64,000 nucleotides of DNA from Qipengyuania flava (GCF_019448255.1 NZ_CP080410.1:434001-498000); one strand, 5' to 3'; positions 25,800 to 34,633 are shown, counted from the first letter of the stretch. Numbers and translations: made by a program. Notes: generated by a model from the sequence alone, not told the origin.

Positions 25800-28580
25800 A
25801 TGGCTGACACGAACATCGAACCCACACTGGCAAGCCTTTCGGAGCGCTTGCGGGTCCTCCATCGCCAGACGCGCGAAACGCCGCTGTTCAACCCCGTCTT
25901 CCAGCTCTCGCTGGACCTGTCGCGCAAGCTGGAAAGCGGGGAGCTGAGCATTTCGGCGCTCGGCGGCCTGCTCGAGGAACTCGAAACCCAGTCGCTCGAC
26001 GCGCGCGCCAACCGGCTGCGCCGCCTGCTCGAGCCGCAAGGTGCCTCGCAGCGGCTTTCGGACATGACCGAGGGTGCGAGCGATTTCGACGCCTTCCGCG
26101 CCTTCTGGGAACGCCCGCACATGCACGCGGTCTTCACCGCGCACCCCACCTTCCTGCTCGCGCCCGGCCAGAGCGAGGCGGTGGCCGGCGCGCTCGCCTC
26201 TGGAAAGCCGGTGACGGCGCGCGCTTCCGGTGAGAAGCCCGACATCACGCTGGGCTATGAACACCAGTGCGCGATGACCGCGCTCGCCAACGCGCAGGAC
26301 GCGCGCGACACGATTGTCAGCGCAGCGCTCACGCAGGCGCAGAAGGCCTTTCCCGACCGCTGGACCGAGATTGCGCCGCTGCCGTTCCGCTTTGCCAGCT
26401 GGGTCGGCTACGACATGGACGGGCGCACCGACATCAAGTGGTACACCTCCATCGCCTTCCGCCTGTCGGAAAAGGCCGAGCGGCTGGGGCGCTATGCCGA
26501 CACGCTTGAGGCGATCGACCCGGCGCACGATATCCTCGCCACGCTGCGAGCGGCGCAGGCCCGGGCGCAGGCTAGCGCCGACGAGTTTGCCGGTGACCTC
26601 TCCGATCCGGCGGACCTTTCGGCGGCCGCCAACCGGCTGACCGAGGACCATCCCGACAAGCTTTTGTCCCTTGCTCCGATGATCGACCAGATCGAAGCCG
26701 ATGCCGAAGGGGCGGAAGCTAGACAAGCCGTGGCCCTGCGCACGCTCGCGGCGGCCATGCGGGCCGACGGGCTGGGCATGGGCTGGATTCACTTCCGCGT
26801 GAACGCCAAGCAGCTGCACAACGCCATCCGCACGCGGTTGGGCGATGCGGCCGACATCGACCTGTCGAGCCGTGGCGCCATTGCCGCGCTGCGCGAACTG
26901 CTCGCTAGGGTGCAGCCGCAGAGCGCCAATTTCGCGAGCCTCGCGGTCGAAAGCTCGACCGCCGTGCGCCAGTTCCTCGCCATGGCGCAGATCCTCAAGC
27001 ACATCGATGCCGATGCGCCGATCCGCATGCTGGTCGCGGAATGCGAGCAGCCCTCGACCGTCCTTGCGGCGCTCTATTTCGCGCGCCTGTTCGGCATCGC
27101 CGACAAGGTCGATGTCTCGCCCCTGTTCGAGACCGAGACCGCGTTGGAACACGGCGGCCGCTTCCTCGACCTGCTGCTGTCCGAGCCCGACTACCAGGCC
27201 TACGCCAGGGCGCGCGGCCGGGTGGCAATCCAGACCGGCTTTTCCGACGCCGGGCGGTTTGTTGGCCAGATCCCTGCAAGCCTTGCCATCGAGCGCCTCC
27301 AGGGTCGGCTTGCCGAGGCGATGGCGAACAACGGGCTCACCGATGTTGCCGCGCTCATCTTCGACACGCACGGCGAAAGCATGGGCCGCGGCGCGCACCC
27401 GTCGAGCTTCGAAGACCGTATCGAATGGGCGCTGAGCCCCTGGTCGCAGCGGCGCTTCGCCCGTGCGGGTATCCGCCTGGAACCGGAAGCAAGCTTCCAG
27501 GGCGGGGACGGCTACCTGCTCTTCGCCACGCCCGACATCGCGCTCGCCACGCTGACGCAGGTGATCGCCAGCAGCCCGGCGCACACCGACGCGGACGTCC
27601 CGACCGATCCGTTCTACCGGCGCACGGACCTCAGCCTCGATTTCTACCGCGCGATCAAGGACCACCAGCGCGAGCACCTCGAAAGCCGCACCTACAGCCG
27701 CGCGATCACCGCGTTCGGGCTTGGCCTCCTCAACGACACCGGCAGCCGCAAGTCGCGCCGGCAGAGTGACCTTGCCGCCGACCGCGACATGAGCCTGCGC
27801 CAGATCCGCGCGATCCCGCACAATTCGATCCTCCAGCAGCTCGGCTATCCGGTGAACATCATCGCCGGCGTCGGCAGCGCGGCGGAAAGCAACATCGAGG
27901 AAATCGGTGCGCTGCTCGCGGAAAGCCCGCGGGGGCGGCAGATCCTGCGCCTGGTGCGCGCCTCCAACGCGCTTGCAAGCATCAAGACGGTGGCCGCTTT
28001 CGGCGAGCTGTTCAATTCGGCCTATTGGGCGAGCCGCCCCTATCGCGGCACCGAAGAGCATCTGGCCGAAGCCTGCGAAGCGCTGGCCGAGTATCTCATC
28101 AAGGATGATCGCAACGGCGTGTTCCGCCGCCTTGCCTCGCGCTTGCGGGTCGATGCGCTCAAGCTGCACCGCCTGTTCGACCTGGTGCCGGACGATGATC
28201 CGCACCCGGAACGCGAAAGCGTGCGCCGCGCGATCGGTGTGCTGCAGGCGGTGCGCCTGGCGCTGCTCCAGCACATGTTCCTGAAGGTGGTATCGGTCCC
28301 GGCCTTCAGCCGCGCCAACGACATCAGCCGCACCGACGTGCTGGAAATGGTGTTCTCATTGAGGGTCGACGACGCGCTTGCCCAGCTGCGCCGCGCCTTC
28401 CCCACAAGCTTCCCGCGCAAGGACGACTTCGCGCTTGCCGAGGCGGGTGAATACCCGATGGGCGAGGGCGAAGGTTACGCGGCCATTCGCGAGACCTACA
28501 TCGAACCGATCGAGCAGGCTTATGAATTGTGCCTGCGTATTACTACCGCCATTGCGAACGAATTCGGCGCACACGGCTAA
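25800..28580 (+). CDS. ppc: divergent phosphoenolpyruvate carboxylase
   Basis: 926 residues from the ATG at 25800, preferred over 25794 because AGGGA lies 6 bases before it. It has the family size and the first active-site motif VFTAHPT near 113. The second classical motif, the Gly-rich FHGRGGTVGRGGGP loop, appears in altered form as DTHGESMGRGAHPSS near 525. Bicarbonate would be added to PEP to make oxaloacetate. The changed loop means catalysis should be tested. It diverges from mtnP across about 270 bp that show no other recognisable element. Confidence 0.8.
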   Translation: MADTNIEPTLASLSERLRVLHRQTRETPLFNPVFQLSLDLSRKLESGELSISALGGLLEELETQSLDARANRLRRLLEPQGASQRLSDMTEGASDFDAFRAFWERPHMHAVFTAHPTFLLAPGQSEAVAGALASGKPVTARASGEKPDITLGYEHQCAMTALANAQDARDTIVSAALTQAQKAFPDRWTEIAPLPFRFASWVGYDMDGRTDIKWYTSIAFRLSEKAERLGRYADTLEAIDPAHDILATLRAAQARAQASADEFAGDLSDPADLSAAANRLTEDHPDKLLSLAPMIDQIEADAEGAEARQAVALRTLAAAMRADGLGMGWIHFRVNAKQLHNAIRTRLGDAADIDLSSRGAIAALRELLARVQPQSANFASLAVESSTAVRQFLAMAQILKHIDADAPIRMLVAECEQPSTVLAALYFARLFGIADKVDVSPLFETETALEHGGRFLDLLLSEPDYQAYARARGRVAIQTGFSDAGRFVGQIPASLAIERLQGRLAEAMANNGLTDVAALIFDTHGESMGRGAHPSSFEDRIEWALSPWSQRRFARAGIRLEPEASFQGGDGYLLFATPDIALATLTQVIASSPAHTDADVPTDPFYRRTDLSLDFYRAIKDHQREHLESRTYSRAITAFGLGLLNDTGSRKSRRQSDLAADRDMSLRQIRAIPHNSILQQLGYPVNIIAGVGSAAESNIEEIGALLAESPRGRQILRLVRASNALASIKTVAAFGELFNSAYWASRPYRGTEEHLAEACEALAEYLIKDDRNGVFRRLASRLRVDALKLHRLFDLVPDDDPHPERESVRRAIGVLQAVRLALLQHMFLKVVSVPAFSRANDISRTDVLEMVFSLRVDDALAQLRRAFPTSFPRKDDFALAEAGEYPMGEGEGYAAIRETYIEPIEQAYELCLRITTAIANEFGAHG

Positions 28581-28636
28581 TTGCAATTCCCGCAATTGGC
28601 GCTACGGGTTTCCTCGACTGGTTTGGGGGGCGCGTA

Positions 28637-29977
28637 GTGACGAACTTTCTTTGGGGGGTTGCCGCCGGCATATTGGCTGTTGCGGCGATTGTTTTCTTTG
28701 CCTTTACTTTGTTCCGGCGCGGCGCGCTGACGTTCAAGATCGATGGCTTCTACACGCATGTCGTCGACGGCGATGTGGGGCCCTTCATCCGCGACGTGCA
28801 GGCCGATGTGCCGCAAGCCGAAGAATGCAGGCTGGACGACAAGATGTCCTGCTCGATCCGTGATGCCGTCCAGTGCCACAACACGGAAAGCCAGCCGGAC
28901 TGCAACGTCCTCTTGCTGTCGGGCGGCGGGCAATGGGGCGCATACGGCGCCGGCCTGTTCGATACGCTGAGCCGCAAGAGCGCTGACGAGCTCGCCTTGC
29001 CCGGCATCGGGGTGATCACCGGGATCTCTACGGGCTCGCTGCAGGCGCTCATGTTGATGGTCGCCCTCGATCCCAAGCACACCAAGGAAATGCGCCGCTT
29101 TGCGCTCGACCGGCTGGTCTGGGGCTACTCGCCCGAGAAAGAGAGCGATGTCGTCAGCCACACCGGGATGATCTCCGTCCCGCTGTTCGGCTCGGCCGCG
29201 GGGACCGAGCCGCTGCGCAAGCGGATTATCGAAGCGCTCATGCCCGGCGGCGACGATGTGCTGGTGAAGGCCATCGGAAATTCCAGCCTCGAAGGCTATG
29301 TCGGCTTTGTCGAAGCCGAGCGCGGGGTGTTCCGCTACGCCGATATCAAGGACCTCGTGAACTCCGCGCCGAGCCCGGAAGCGGCGGCCGAAGCGTTGGC
29401 CGCGGCGACCATGGCGTCTTCCGCCATGCCGGTGTTCCACCAGCAGCTTCGCGTTGCGGGAAGCGGCGGCGTGCCGCTGGCGCTCTATGACGGGGGCGTG
29501 CGCCGTTCGGTCTTCTTCGACCGCGCTATGGCCGCAGTCGACCAGGAAGTGCGCAAGCAGATGCAGGGCCATGCCGTCACCAAGGTGGCCGGCGGCGCCT
29601 CGCAGGAAGCGATCGCGAAGGACTACGAAAAGACTGCGCCGACCGTCTATGTCGTGCGTAACGGGCCCACGGCGCGCAAGCGCGACGATGTGTTCAACTC
29701 CAAATCAGGGCCGCTCAAGAACGGGCAGCGCGGTTACGATCTGCTCGTCAACGAAAGCGAGATCGGCGCGATTGCGGGCCTCAGGCTCAACAATCCCTAT
29801 GGCCGCATCCTGCTGACCAGCGCCGATCGCTACGACACCTTCCCGAGCGACGTGGGCGAAAACTTCAAGAAGGACGAGATGTTCAAGCCGGCCTTCATGG
29901 CGCGCCTGCGCGATCTGGGCCGCCACAAGGCCGAGCGTGACGGCGGCCCCTGGTGGCCGCTCAGCCCGATCAAATAG
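28637..29977 (+). CDS. patatin-like phospholipase, membrane-anchored
   Basis: 446 residues from a GTG at 28637 with GGGGGG 6 bases upstream. One N-terminal hydrophobic helix (VTNFLWGVAAGILAVAAIVFF) anchors it. The patatin domain has the oxyanion loop LLSGGGQWGAYGAG near 97-110, the nucleophile elbow GISTGS and the catalytic Asp in YDGGVR, so the Ser-Asp dyad is intact. It should hydrolyse phospholipids or other acyl esters. It is 56 bp downstream of ppc and ends 16 bp from the convergent ABC exporter gene. Confidence 0.85.
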   Translation: MTNFLWGVAAGILAVAAIVFFAFTLFRRGALTFKIDGFYTHVVDGDVGPFIRDVQADVPQAEECRLDDKMSCSIRDAVQCHNTESQPDCNVLLLSGGGQWGAYGAGLFDTLSRKSADELALPGIGVITGISTGSLQALMLMVALDPKHTKEMRRFALDRLVWGYSPEKESDVVSHTGMISVPLFGSAAGTEPLRKRIIEALMPGGDDVLVKAIGNSSLEGYVGFVEAERGVFRYADIKDLVNSAPSPEAAAEALAAATMASSAMPVFHQQLRVAGSGGVPLALYDGGVRRSVFFDRAMAAVDQEVRKQMQGHAVTKVAGGASQEAIAKDYEKTAPTVYVVRNGPTARKRDDVFNSKSGPLKNGQRGYDLLVNESEIGAIAGLRLNNPYGRILLTSADRYDTFPSDVGENFKKDEMFKPAFMARLRDLGRHKAERDGGPWWPLSPIK

Positions 29978-29993
29978 GAATTGCCGTTCGGCC

Positions 29994-32102
29994 TCAGGCC
30001 TGTTCGGTCAGCACGCCGCCTTCCATCACCAGGATGCGGTCGGCCGCCTCGATCGTTTCCTTGCGGTGCGCGATGATGATGCGGGTGATGCCCATGGCCG
30101 AGATCGCTGCGTTGACGGCGGCCTCGTGCTGCGCGTCGAGATGCGCGGTGCCTTCGTCCATGAACAGGATCTTGGGCTGGCGGTAGAGCGCGCGGGCAAG
30201 CAGCACGCGCTGCTTCTGTCCGCCCGAGAGCGTCGAGCCCATGTCCCCGATCAGCGATTCGTACTGCATCGGCATGCGCATGATGTCCTCGTGGATCGAG
30301 GCGGCGGAGGCGGCCTGGATGACCCGCTGCAGGTCGACCTCTTCGTCGAACAGCGCGATGTTGTCGGCCAGCGAGCCGGCGAACAGGCTGTCTTCCTGCA
30401 GCACGGCGGCGATCTGCCGGTGGAAGCTCTTGTAGCCGAAGCGGTGGAGGGGAATGCCATCGACGATCACATCCCCGCTTTCGGGCTCCACAAGGCCGAG
30501 CAGGATCTTGAGCAGCGTCGACTTGCCGCCGCCCGAAGGACCGGTGATCGCCACGTGCTCGCCCTGCGCGATCGATAGGTTCACGCCCTTCAGGACCATC
30601 GGATCGCTCGGCGAATAGCGATAATGCACATCGCGCAGCTCCATGCGGCCTTCGAGTTCGGTGGTGGCTTCGGGCGCGACGGTGAAGCTGCGGTCTTCCT
30701 CCGACAGGGCGATGTCGGACAGGCGCTCCAGGTGCAGGCCCAGCATCTTGAACTGGATCGCCTGGTCGATCAGCGCGGCCGACTTGGTGATGAACTGGTT
30801 CTTGTAGGCAAGGTAGGCGAAGACCATGCCGACGCTGAAGCCTGCCCCGTCGATGACGAAACCGACGGCGAGATAGATCGTCAGGATGTTCTCGATCCCG
30901 AAGATCAGCAGATTGGCCGTCCCCTGCCAGATGCCGATGCGCGAGAGGCGCACCTGCGAATTGACCGAATCCGTCAGCCGGGTCTGCCACAGCGCATGGC
31001 GCAGCGTTTCGCGCCCGAACAGGCGCAGCGTGACCATGCCGCGCAGCGTTTCGATCAGCGTCGTCTGTTCCTTGCCGCCGGTGATGATGGTGGCTTCCTG
31101 CGCCTCGCGCTGGAAGGAAAAGCTGACGATGCGCGCCGCGCCGTAAAGGGCAAAGGCGACAATCGCGATGAAGGCGAGCAGCGGGCTGTAGTAGAACATT
31201 ACCGCCAGCGTGAAGATGGCCATGACCCCGTCCACCAGCGCTGCGACAGCGCCCTGGGTAAGCAGGTTCTGGATCGGCACGATCGACTGGAAGCGGGAGA
31301 GGATATCGCCCGTGTGGCGCTTCTCGAAATAGTCGATCGGCAGGCGGAACAGCCGCCGCGCGATGTTGGTCGCCAGCGCGTAGCCAACGCTGGTGCCCGC
31401 GTTCAGCAGCACGAAGGACCGCAGCAGGCTGGCAATCACATTGATCAGCGTGAACAGGCCGAAGCCCAGCGCCAGCACCGTCAGCAGGTCGCCGTCCAAG
31501 GCAGGCAGCGCGCTGTCGATCGCGACCTGCATGTAATAGGGCGAAGCAAGCACGAAGGCCTGCAGCACCACGCTCAGCAACAGGATCTGCGCCAGCGCCC
31601 GCTTGAGCCCGGTCATCGCGTTCCACAGCTGCGACAGGCGCAGTTTTTCGCGCAGCGTGGTGCGGTCGAAGTCGCTGCTCGGGCGCAGTTCCAGTGCGAC
31701 GCCGGTGAAGTGGTCGGAGACCTCCTCGAGCGGCATCCAGGTCGAGCGCCCGTCGGGATTGTGGATCAGCGCCTTGCCGGCCTTTACCGCCTCGATCACC
31801 ACATAATGGTTCATGTCCCAGTGGAGCACGGCGGGCATGTGGAGGTTGCCGAGCTCCTCCAGCGGCAGCTTCACCGCGCGCGGCGTAAGGCCGATCTGGT
31901 CCGCAAGGTTGATCAGCGCGCGCAGGGGTGCGCCGCGCATCGAGGGCGAATAGCGCCGCCGCATCGTGCCCAGATCGACATCGAAGCCATGGTAGTTGGC
32001 CACCATGGTCAGGCTGGCGAGGCCGCATTCGGCCACTTCGGTCTGGCGGATCAGCCGCACGCGGCTGCGGGTCAGGAACCCAAGGTCGAGAGCAAGATCC
32101 AT
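29994..32102 (-). CDS. peptidase-containing ABC exporter (C39 bacteriocin exporter)
   Basis: 702 residues from an ATG at 32102, one base after the HlyD stop, with GAGG 7 bases upstream. Residues about 15-140 are a C39 peptidase: Q20-TEVAE-C26-G, H99 in HWDMNHYVV and D117 in HNPD give the Cys-His-Asp set that cleaves after double-Gly leaders. Six membrane helices follow at about 160-450, then an ATPase with Walker A GPSGGGKST, signature LSGGQKQRV, Walker B ILFMDEGTAHLD and a His switch IIAHR. It should trim and export the leader peptides encoded upstream, working with the HlyD adaptor and an outer-membrane TolC not present here. Colicin V-type exporters (CvaB) and Caulobacter CdzA are the relatives. 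Confidence 0.93.
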   Translation of the reverse strand: MDLALDLGFLTRSRVRLIRQTEVAECGLASLTMVANYHGFDVDLGTMRRRYSPSMRGAPLRALINLADQIGLTPRAVKLPLEELGNLHMPAVLHWDMNHYVVIEAVKAGKALIHNPDGRSTWMPLEEVSDHFTGVALELRPSSDFDRTTLREKLRLSQLWNAMTGLKRALAQILLLSVVLQAFVLASPYYMQVAIDSALPALDGDLLTVLALGFGLFTLINVIASLLRSFVLLNAGTSVGYALATNIARRLFRLPIDYFEKRHTGDILSRFQSIVPIQNLLTQGAVAALVDGVMAIFTLAVMFYYSPLLAFIAIVAFALYGAARIVSFSFQREAQEATIITGGKEQTTLIETLRGMVTLRLFGRETLRHALWQTRLTDSVNSQVRLSRIGIWQGTANLLIFGIENILTIYLAVGFVIDGAGFSVGMVFAYLAYKNQFITKSAALIDQAIQFKMLGLHLERLSDIALSEEDRSFTVAPEATTELEGRMELRDVHYRYSPSDPMVLKGVNLSIAQGEHVAITGPSGGGKSTLLKILLGLVEPESGDVIVDGIPLHRFGYKSFHRQIAAVLQEDSLFAGSLADNIALFDEEVDLQRVIQAASAASIHEDIMRMPMQYESLIGDMGSTLSGGQKQRVLLARALYRQPKILFMDEGTAHLDAQHEAAVNAAISAMGITRIIIAHRKETIEAADRILVMEGGVLTEQA

Positions 32103-32103
32103 G

Positions 32104-33336
32104 TCAGCGCCTCTGGACGGCAAAGAGGGGTTCGAAGAGCCATTCGATCAGCGACTGGTCTTCGGTGATGATGCGGGCGGTCAGGCTCATGCCGGGCACC
32201 AGGCGTTCCTCGCGCCCGAAGGCGGTGATCACGCTTGCGTCGAGCTCGACGATGACGGGATAGACCGCGATGACCGCTCCGTTCGGCAGGGCCTGGCTGA
32301 TGGCGCTGCTGGCAACGGTGGTGATGGTGCCCTGCACGGTGCCGAAGCGCTGGTAGGGGAAAGCGTCGATCGCAAGGCGGACTTCCTGGCCCGCTTTCAC
32401 AAAGCCGATTGCCTGGCTCGGTACGCGCAGTTCGGCGCGCAGTTTCGCGCCGTCGGGAATGACCGCCATGACCTGGGTCTGCGGCCCGACCCGCTGGCCG
32501 CTGCGCATGGTGAGAGCGGTGACCCGCCCGGCAATCGGTGCGGTGAGGGCATAGGAGCGCGCGCCTGCGTTCCCCGCAGCCTGCTGGGCAACCTGCGCGC
32601 GCGAGGCGGCGATGTTGGCAGCCTGGCTCTCAGCCTGTGCGGCGATGGTGGCGGCGCTGTTCGACAGTTCGGCCAATTGCGCGCGGCGCGAGGTCAGCGA
32701 CTGGCGGAGCTGGGCAAGCTGCTGCTGGCGCGACACCAGCGTGTCTTCGCGCGCCTGCAGGTTGGCCCGGCTGATAAAGCCGCGCTCGGCCACCCCTTGC
32801 GCCTTGTCGAGATCGCGCTGGGCGGAGGCAACGAGGTTCTCCTGCAGCGCGATCTGCGACTGCAATTGCGAGATTTCGGAGCGGAGGCCGGAAGCCTGCA
32901 CCGCGATCTGGCTTTGCTGCGAGGCGGCGGAGCGCTGCGAGGCGGTGAGCTGGGCGATCAGGCTGGCGTCCTGCTGGGCAATGGCCTGCTCGGTCAGGGC
33001 GGCAGCGGAAAGGCCCGAGGCGCTGTCTTCCTCGGCGCGGATGGCGACGAGTGTGGCGCCGGCCTCGACCTGGTCGCCATCGTCGACGAAGACATCGGTG
33101 ATGGTGCCTGAACGCGTCGGGATGATGGCGGCAACGCCCTTGTCGGGCACGATGGTGCCGGTGACCGTTTCCACCCGGGCGTATGTCGCCAGCGAGAGGA
33201 ACACGATGGCGACCAGCAGCGCGCCGAAGATCAGATACCCGATGACCTGCCAGGGAAGCGGTATCGCGATCGACACCTCGCCCGAGAGGCGATCCTTCTT
33301 CTGGGTCAGTACTTCCGAACGAAACAACGCCGACAT
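32104..33336 (-). CDS. HlyD/CvaA-type membrane fusion protein
   Basis: 410 residues. A short cytoplasmic N-terminus leads to one membrane helix (about 29-52, VIGYLIFGALLVAIVFLSLA), a lipoyl half (GTIVPDKGVAAIIPTRSGTITDVFVDDGDQVEAGATL), a long Gln/Ala-rich coiled coil at about 105-260, and the second lipoyl half with APIAGRVTALTMRSGQRVGPQT. This is the periplasmic adaptor of type I secretion. It is one base from the exporter gene, and the two form the export half of the peptide locus. A 176-bp gap with a hairpin separates it from the nearest peptide gene. Confidence 0.92.
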   Translation of the reverse strand: MSALFRSEVLTQKKDRLSGEVSIAIPLPWQVIGYLIFGALLVAIVFLSLATYARVETVTGTIVPDKGVAAIIPTRSGTITDVFVDDGDQVEAGATLVAIRAEEDSASGLSAAALTEQAIAQQDASLIAQLTASQRSAASQQSQIAVQASGLRSEISQLQSQIALQENLVASAQRDLDKAQGVAERGFISRANLQAREDTLVSRQQQLAQLRQSLTSRRAQLAELSNSAATIAAQAESQAANIAASRAQVAQQAAGNAGARSYALTAPIAGRVTALTMRSGQRVGPQTQVMAVIPDGAKLRAELRVPSQAIGFVKAGQEVRLAIDAFPYQRFGTVQGTITTVASSAISQALPNGAVIAVYPVIVELDASVITAFGREERLVPGMSLTARIITEDQSLIEWLFEPLFAVQRR

Positions 33337-33468
33337 GCGACCAGCGACCCCTTCTTGCCCAAGCGCCCCTTGTAGGCGCTCAGATAGGCAGGGCCAGTCG
33401 CAATGCGGAATAGTGCATGTGGGTTAGGGGAGGGCCACTCGACGTCAGTAAGCAGGCCCAAAGGGGAT

Positions 33469-33497
33469 CCAGGAGGCGGTGCTAAATCGCCTCCTGG
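33469..33497 (-). terminator. attenuator-like hairpin between peptide and exporter genes
   Basis: Perfect 10-bp inverted repeat CCAGGAGGCG / CGCCTCCTGG with a 9-base loop, 16 bp after the stop of the last zipper peptide and about 130 bp before hlyD. No T-run follows on the minus strand, so partial termination or transcript stabilisation is more likely than full termination. It would give more peptide than exporter mRNA. Confidence 0.5.
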
Positions 33498-33512
33498 AGC
33501 CTCTCGGTGGCC

Positions 33513-33716
33513 TTAGAGGCCGAGTTCTTCACCGATCGCGTCGACGGCGTCTTCGATCTCGTCTCCGAGATAGGCGCCTGCAGCAGCACCCGAGAGGGCA
33601 CCGCCCGGGCCGCCAGTGAGGCCGCCAACAACACCACCGACGACACCGCCGACGATCTTGCCGAAAAGGTCGGCGCCCGAAACGGCGTCGATTTCGAATG
33701 CATTGAGGTTTTCCAT
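33513..33716 (-). CDS. glycine-zipper bacteriocin-like precursor A
   Basis: 67 residues from an ATG at 33716 with AAAGGACAG upstream. Leader MENLNAFEIDAVSGA ends in the EI-x-x-V-S-G-A form of a double-Gly site, giving a mature peptide of about 52 residues. From G19 it has eight consecutive GxxxG steps (GKIVG, GGVVG, GGVVG, GGLTG, GGPGG, GALSG, GAAAG, GAYLG), then an acidic tail DEIEDAVDAIGEELGL. This resembles the surface-aggregating, two-peptide Cdz bacteriocin of Caulobacter, whose peptides are also type I-secreted glycine zippers. It pairs with precursor B 55 bp upstream. Confidence 0.85.
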   Translation of the reverse strand: MENLNAFEIDAVSGADLFGKIVGGVVGGVVGGLTGGPGGALSGAAAGAYLGDEIEDAVDAIGEELGL

Positions 33717-33771
33717 GATCTGTCCTTTCTGATGGATCGATCGTGAACCGGAAGGAATTCCGGCCCAGCGA

Positions 33772-33954
33772 TTAGTTGAGGTCGTGCTTCTCGCCGAATT
33801 CGTTGACGGCATCCTGCAGCTGGTCGCCAGCTTCGGCTCCGACGATGGCGCCAACCGGACCGCCGACGACGAAACCAACGGCGGCTCCGACAATGCGTCC
33901 AAAGGTGTCTGCGCCGCTGACGGCTTCGATTTCATTGGGATTGAGAATTTTCAT
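33772..33954 (-). CDS. glycine-zipper bacteriocin-like precursor B
   Basis: 60 residues from an ATG at 33954 with AAGGAG about 8 bases upstream. The leader MKILNPNEIEAVSGA closely matches that of precursor A. The mature part starts DTFGRIVG and has six consecutive GxxxG steps (GRIVG, GAAVG, GFVVG, GGPVG, GAIVG, GAEAG), then a polar tail DQLQDAVNEFGEKHDLN. Mature starts (D-x-FG-[KR]-IVG) and tails (D..xDAV...GE) are shared with A, so the two are paralogues that may act as a two-component bacteriocin. Confidence 0.85.
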   Translation of the reverse strand: MKILNPNEIEAVSGADTFGRIVGAAVGFVVGGPVGAIVGAEAGDQLQDAVNEFGEKHDLN

Positions 33955-34098
33955 TTGCTTGCTCCTTCTTCCTGCCGGGCGGGTTCCGGCATGACTTTCC
34001 CGCGCCCCGAAGCGCGGTTGCGACCCCGGAAGCTTGTGATCCCGCCGGCACCGCCCGGAAGCGGGCAGGCGGGAGAAACGTGTCGAGCGCGTCGCGGC

Positions 34099-34275
34099 CT
34101 ACTGGCCGTTGAGCGCATCCTCGGCATCGCTGGCGAGCTCGCCGGCGGCCTTCGCGGTTTCGTGGCTGAAACCGGCAGCGCGAGCGGCGAAGTAGCCTGC
34201 GAGATAACCCGCGGTCCCGGCGCCCGAGACGGCGTCGATTTCCCGCGTGTCGATGGTCTTGATGAGCGATTTCAT
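34099..34275 (-). CDS. double-Gly-leader precursor C (Ala/Gly-rich)
   Basis: 58 residues from an ATG at 34275 with AAGGAGACACACG directly upstream, a leader sequence shared with other peptides of the locus. The precursor leader MKSLIKTIDTREIDAVSGA has the same end as those of A and B. The mature peptide, about 39 residues, starts GTAGYLAGYFAARAAG and continues through an Ala-rich helix to DALNGQ; only one or two GxxxG steps are present. It could be a third toxin peptide, an accessory factor or an immunity-linked peptide. Too short for many gene callers. Confidence 0.8.
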   Translation of the reverse strand: MKSLIKTIDTREIDAVSGAGTAGYLAGYFAARAAGFSHETAKAAGELASDAEDALNGQ

Positions 34276-34304
34276 CGTGTGTCTCCTTGGGTCCTGGTTC
34301 GGGC

Positions 34305-34344
34305 CCGGAAGGATGCGGGGTGTTGGGGGCCCGCACCCTTCCGG
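34305..34344 (-). other. stable hairpin upstream of precursor C
   Basis: Stem of 14 pairs with one mismatch: CCGGAAGG-A-TGCGGG against CCCGCA-C-CCTTCCGG around a 10-base loop. On the minus strand it sits about 30 bases before the start codon of precursor C, so it may end the preceding peptide transcript or protect the 5' end of the next one. Confidence 0.45.
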
Positions 34345-34468
34345 TGCCCACGCTTTGCCGCGTCGCCGTCCCTGCCTAGCTTGGACCAGGAGAGGTCGAG
34401 CGCGCCGTCCGAGGAGTGACTCGATCGTCGCTCTTCAATCGGAACGGCCACGCGGCTGCGCATCGGGT

Positions 34469-34633
34469 TCAGCCGAACAAGTTGGCCGAGAATTCGACCT
34501 GCAGCGGGCCGCCGGTTTCGGTCGGGCTCGGCAGCATCGGGCCGGTGCAGCCTTCGCCGTTTTCACCGGCGGTGCGGCCGCCGCTGACAAGGGTGATTTC
34601 GGTTGCGGTGATGTCTTCGATACGATCGGTCAT
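34469..34633 (-). CDS. double-Gly-leader precursor D (single-Cys, Gly/Pro-rich)
   Basis: 54 residues from an ATG at 34633 with GAGGAGACACACA upstream. The 19-residue leader MTDRIEDITATEITLVSGG carries a true Gly-Gly end. The mature peptide, about 35 residues, is RTAGENGEGCTGPMLPSP followed by TETGGPLQVEFSANLFG; it has one Cys, is not hydrophobic enough for a zipper and is unlike A-C. It may be a small microcin, a dimer through its Cys, or a signal. It diverges from the response-regulator gene, and a [C/T]TAG array lies in the shared upstream region. Confidence 0.8.
   Translation of the reverse strand: MTDRIEDITATEITLVSGGRTAGENGEGCTGPMLPSPTETGGPLQVEFSANLFG

Noticed and set aside
30624-32168. 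Long plus-strand frame across the ABC exporter gene
   Set aside because: Antisense shadow with a His/Gln/Arg-rich, low-complexity product; the exporter motifs on the minus strand are complete.
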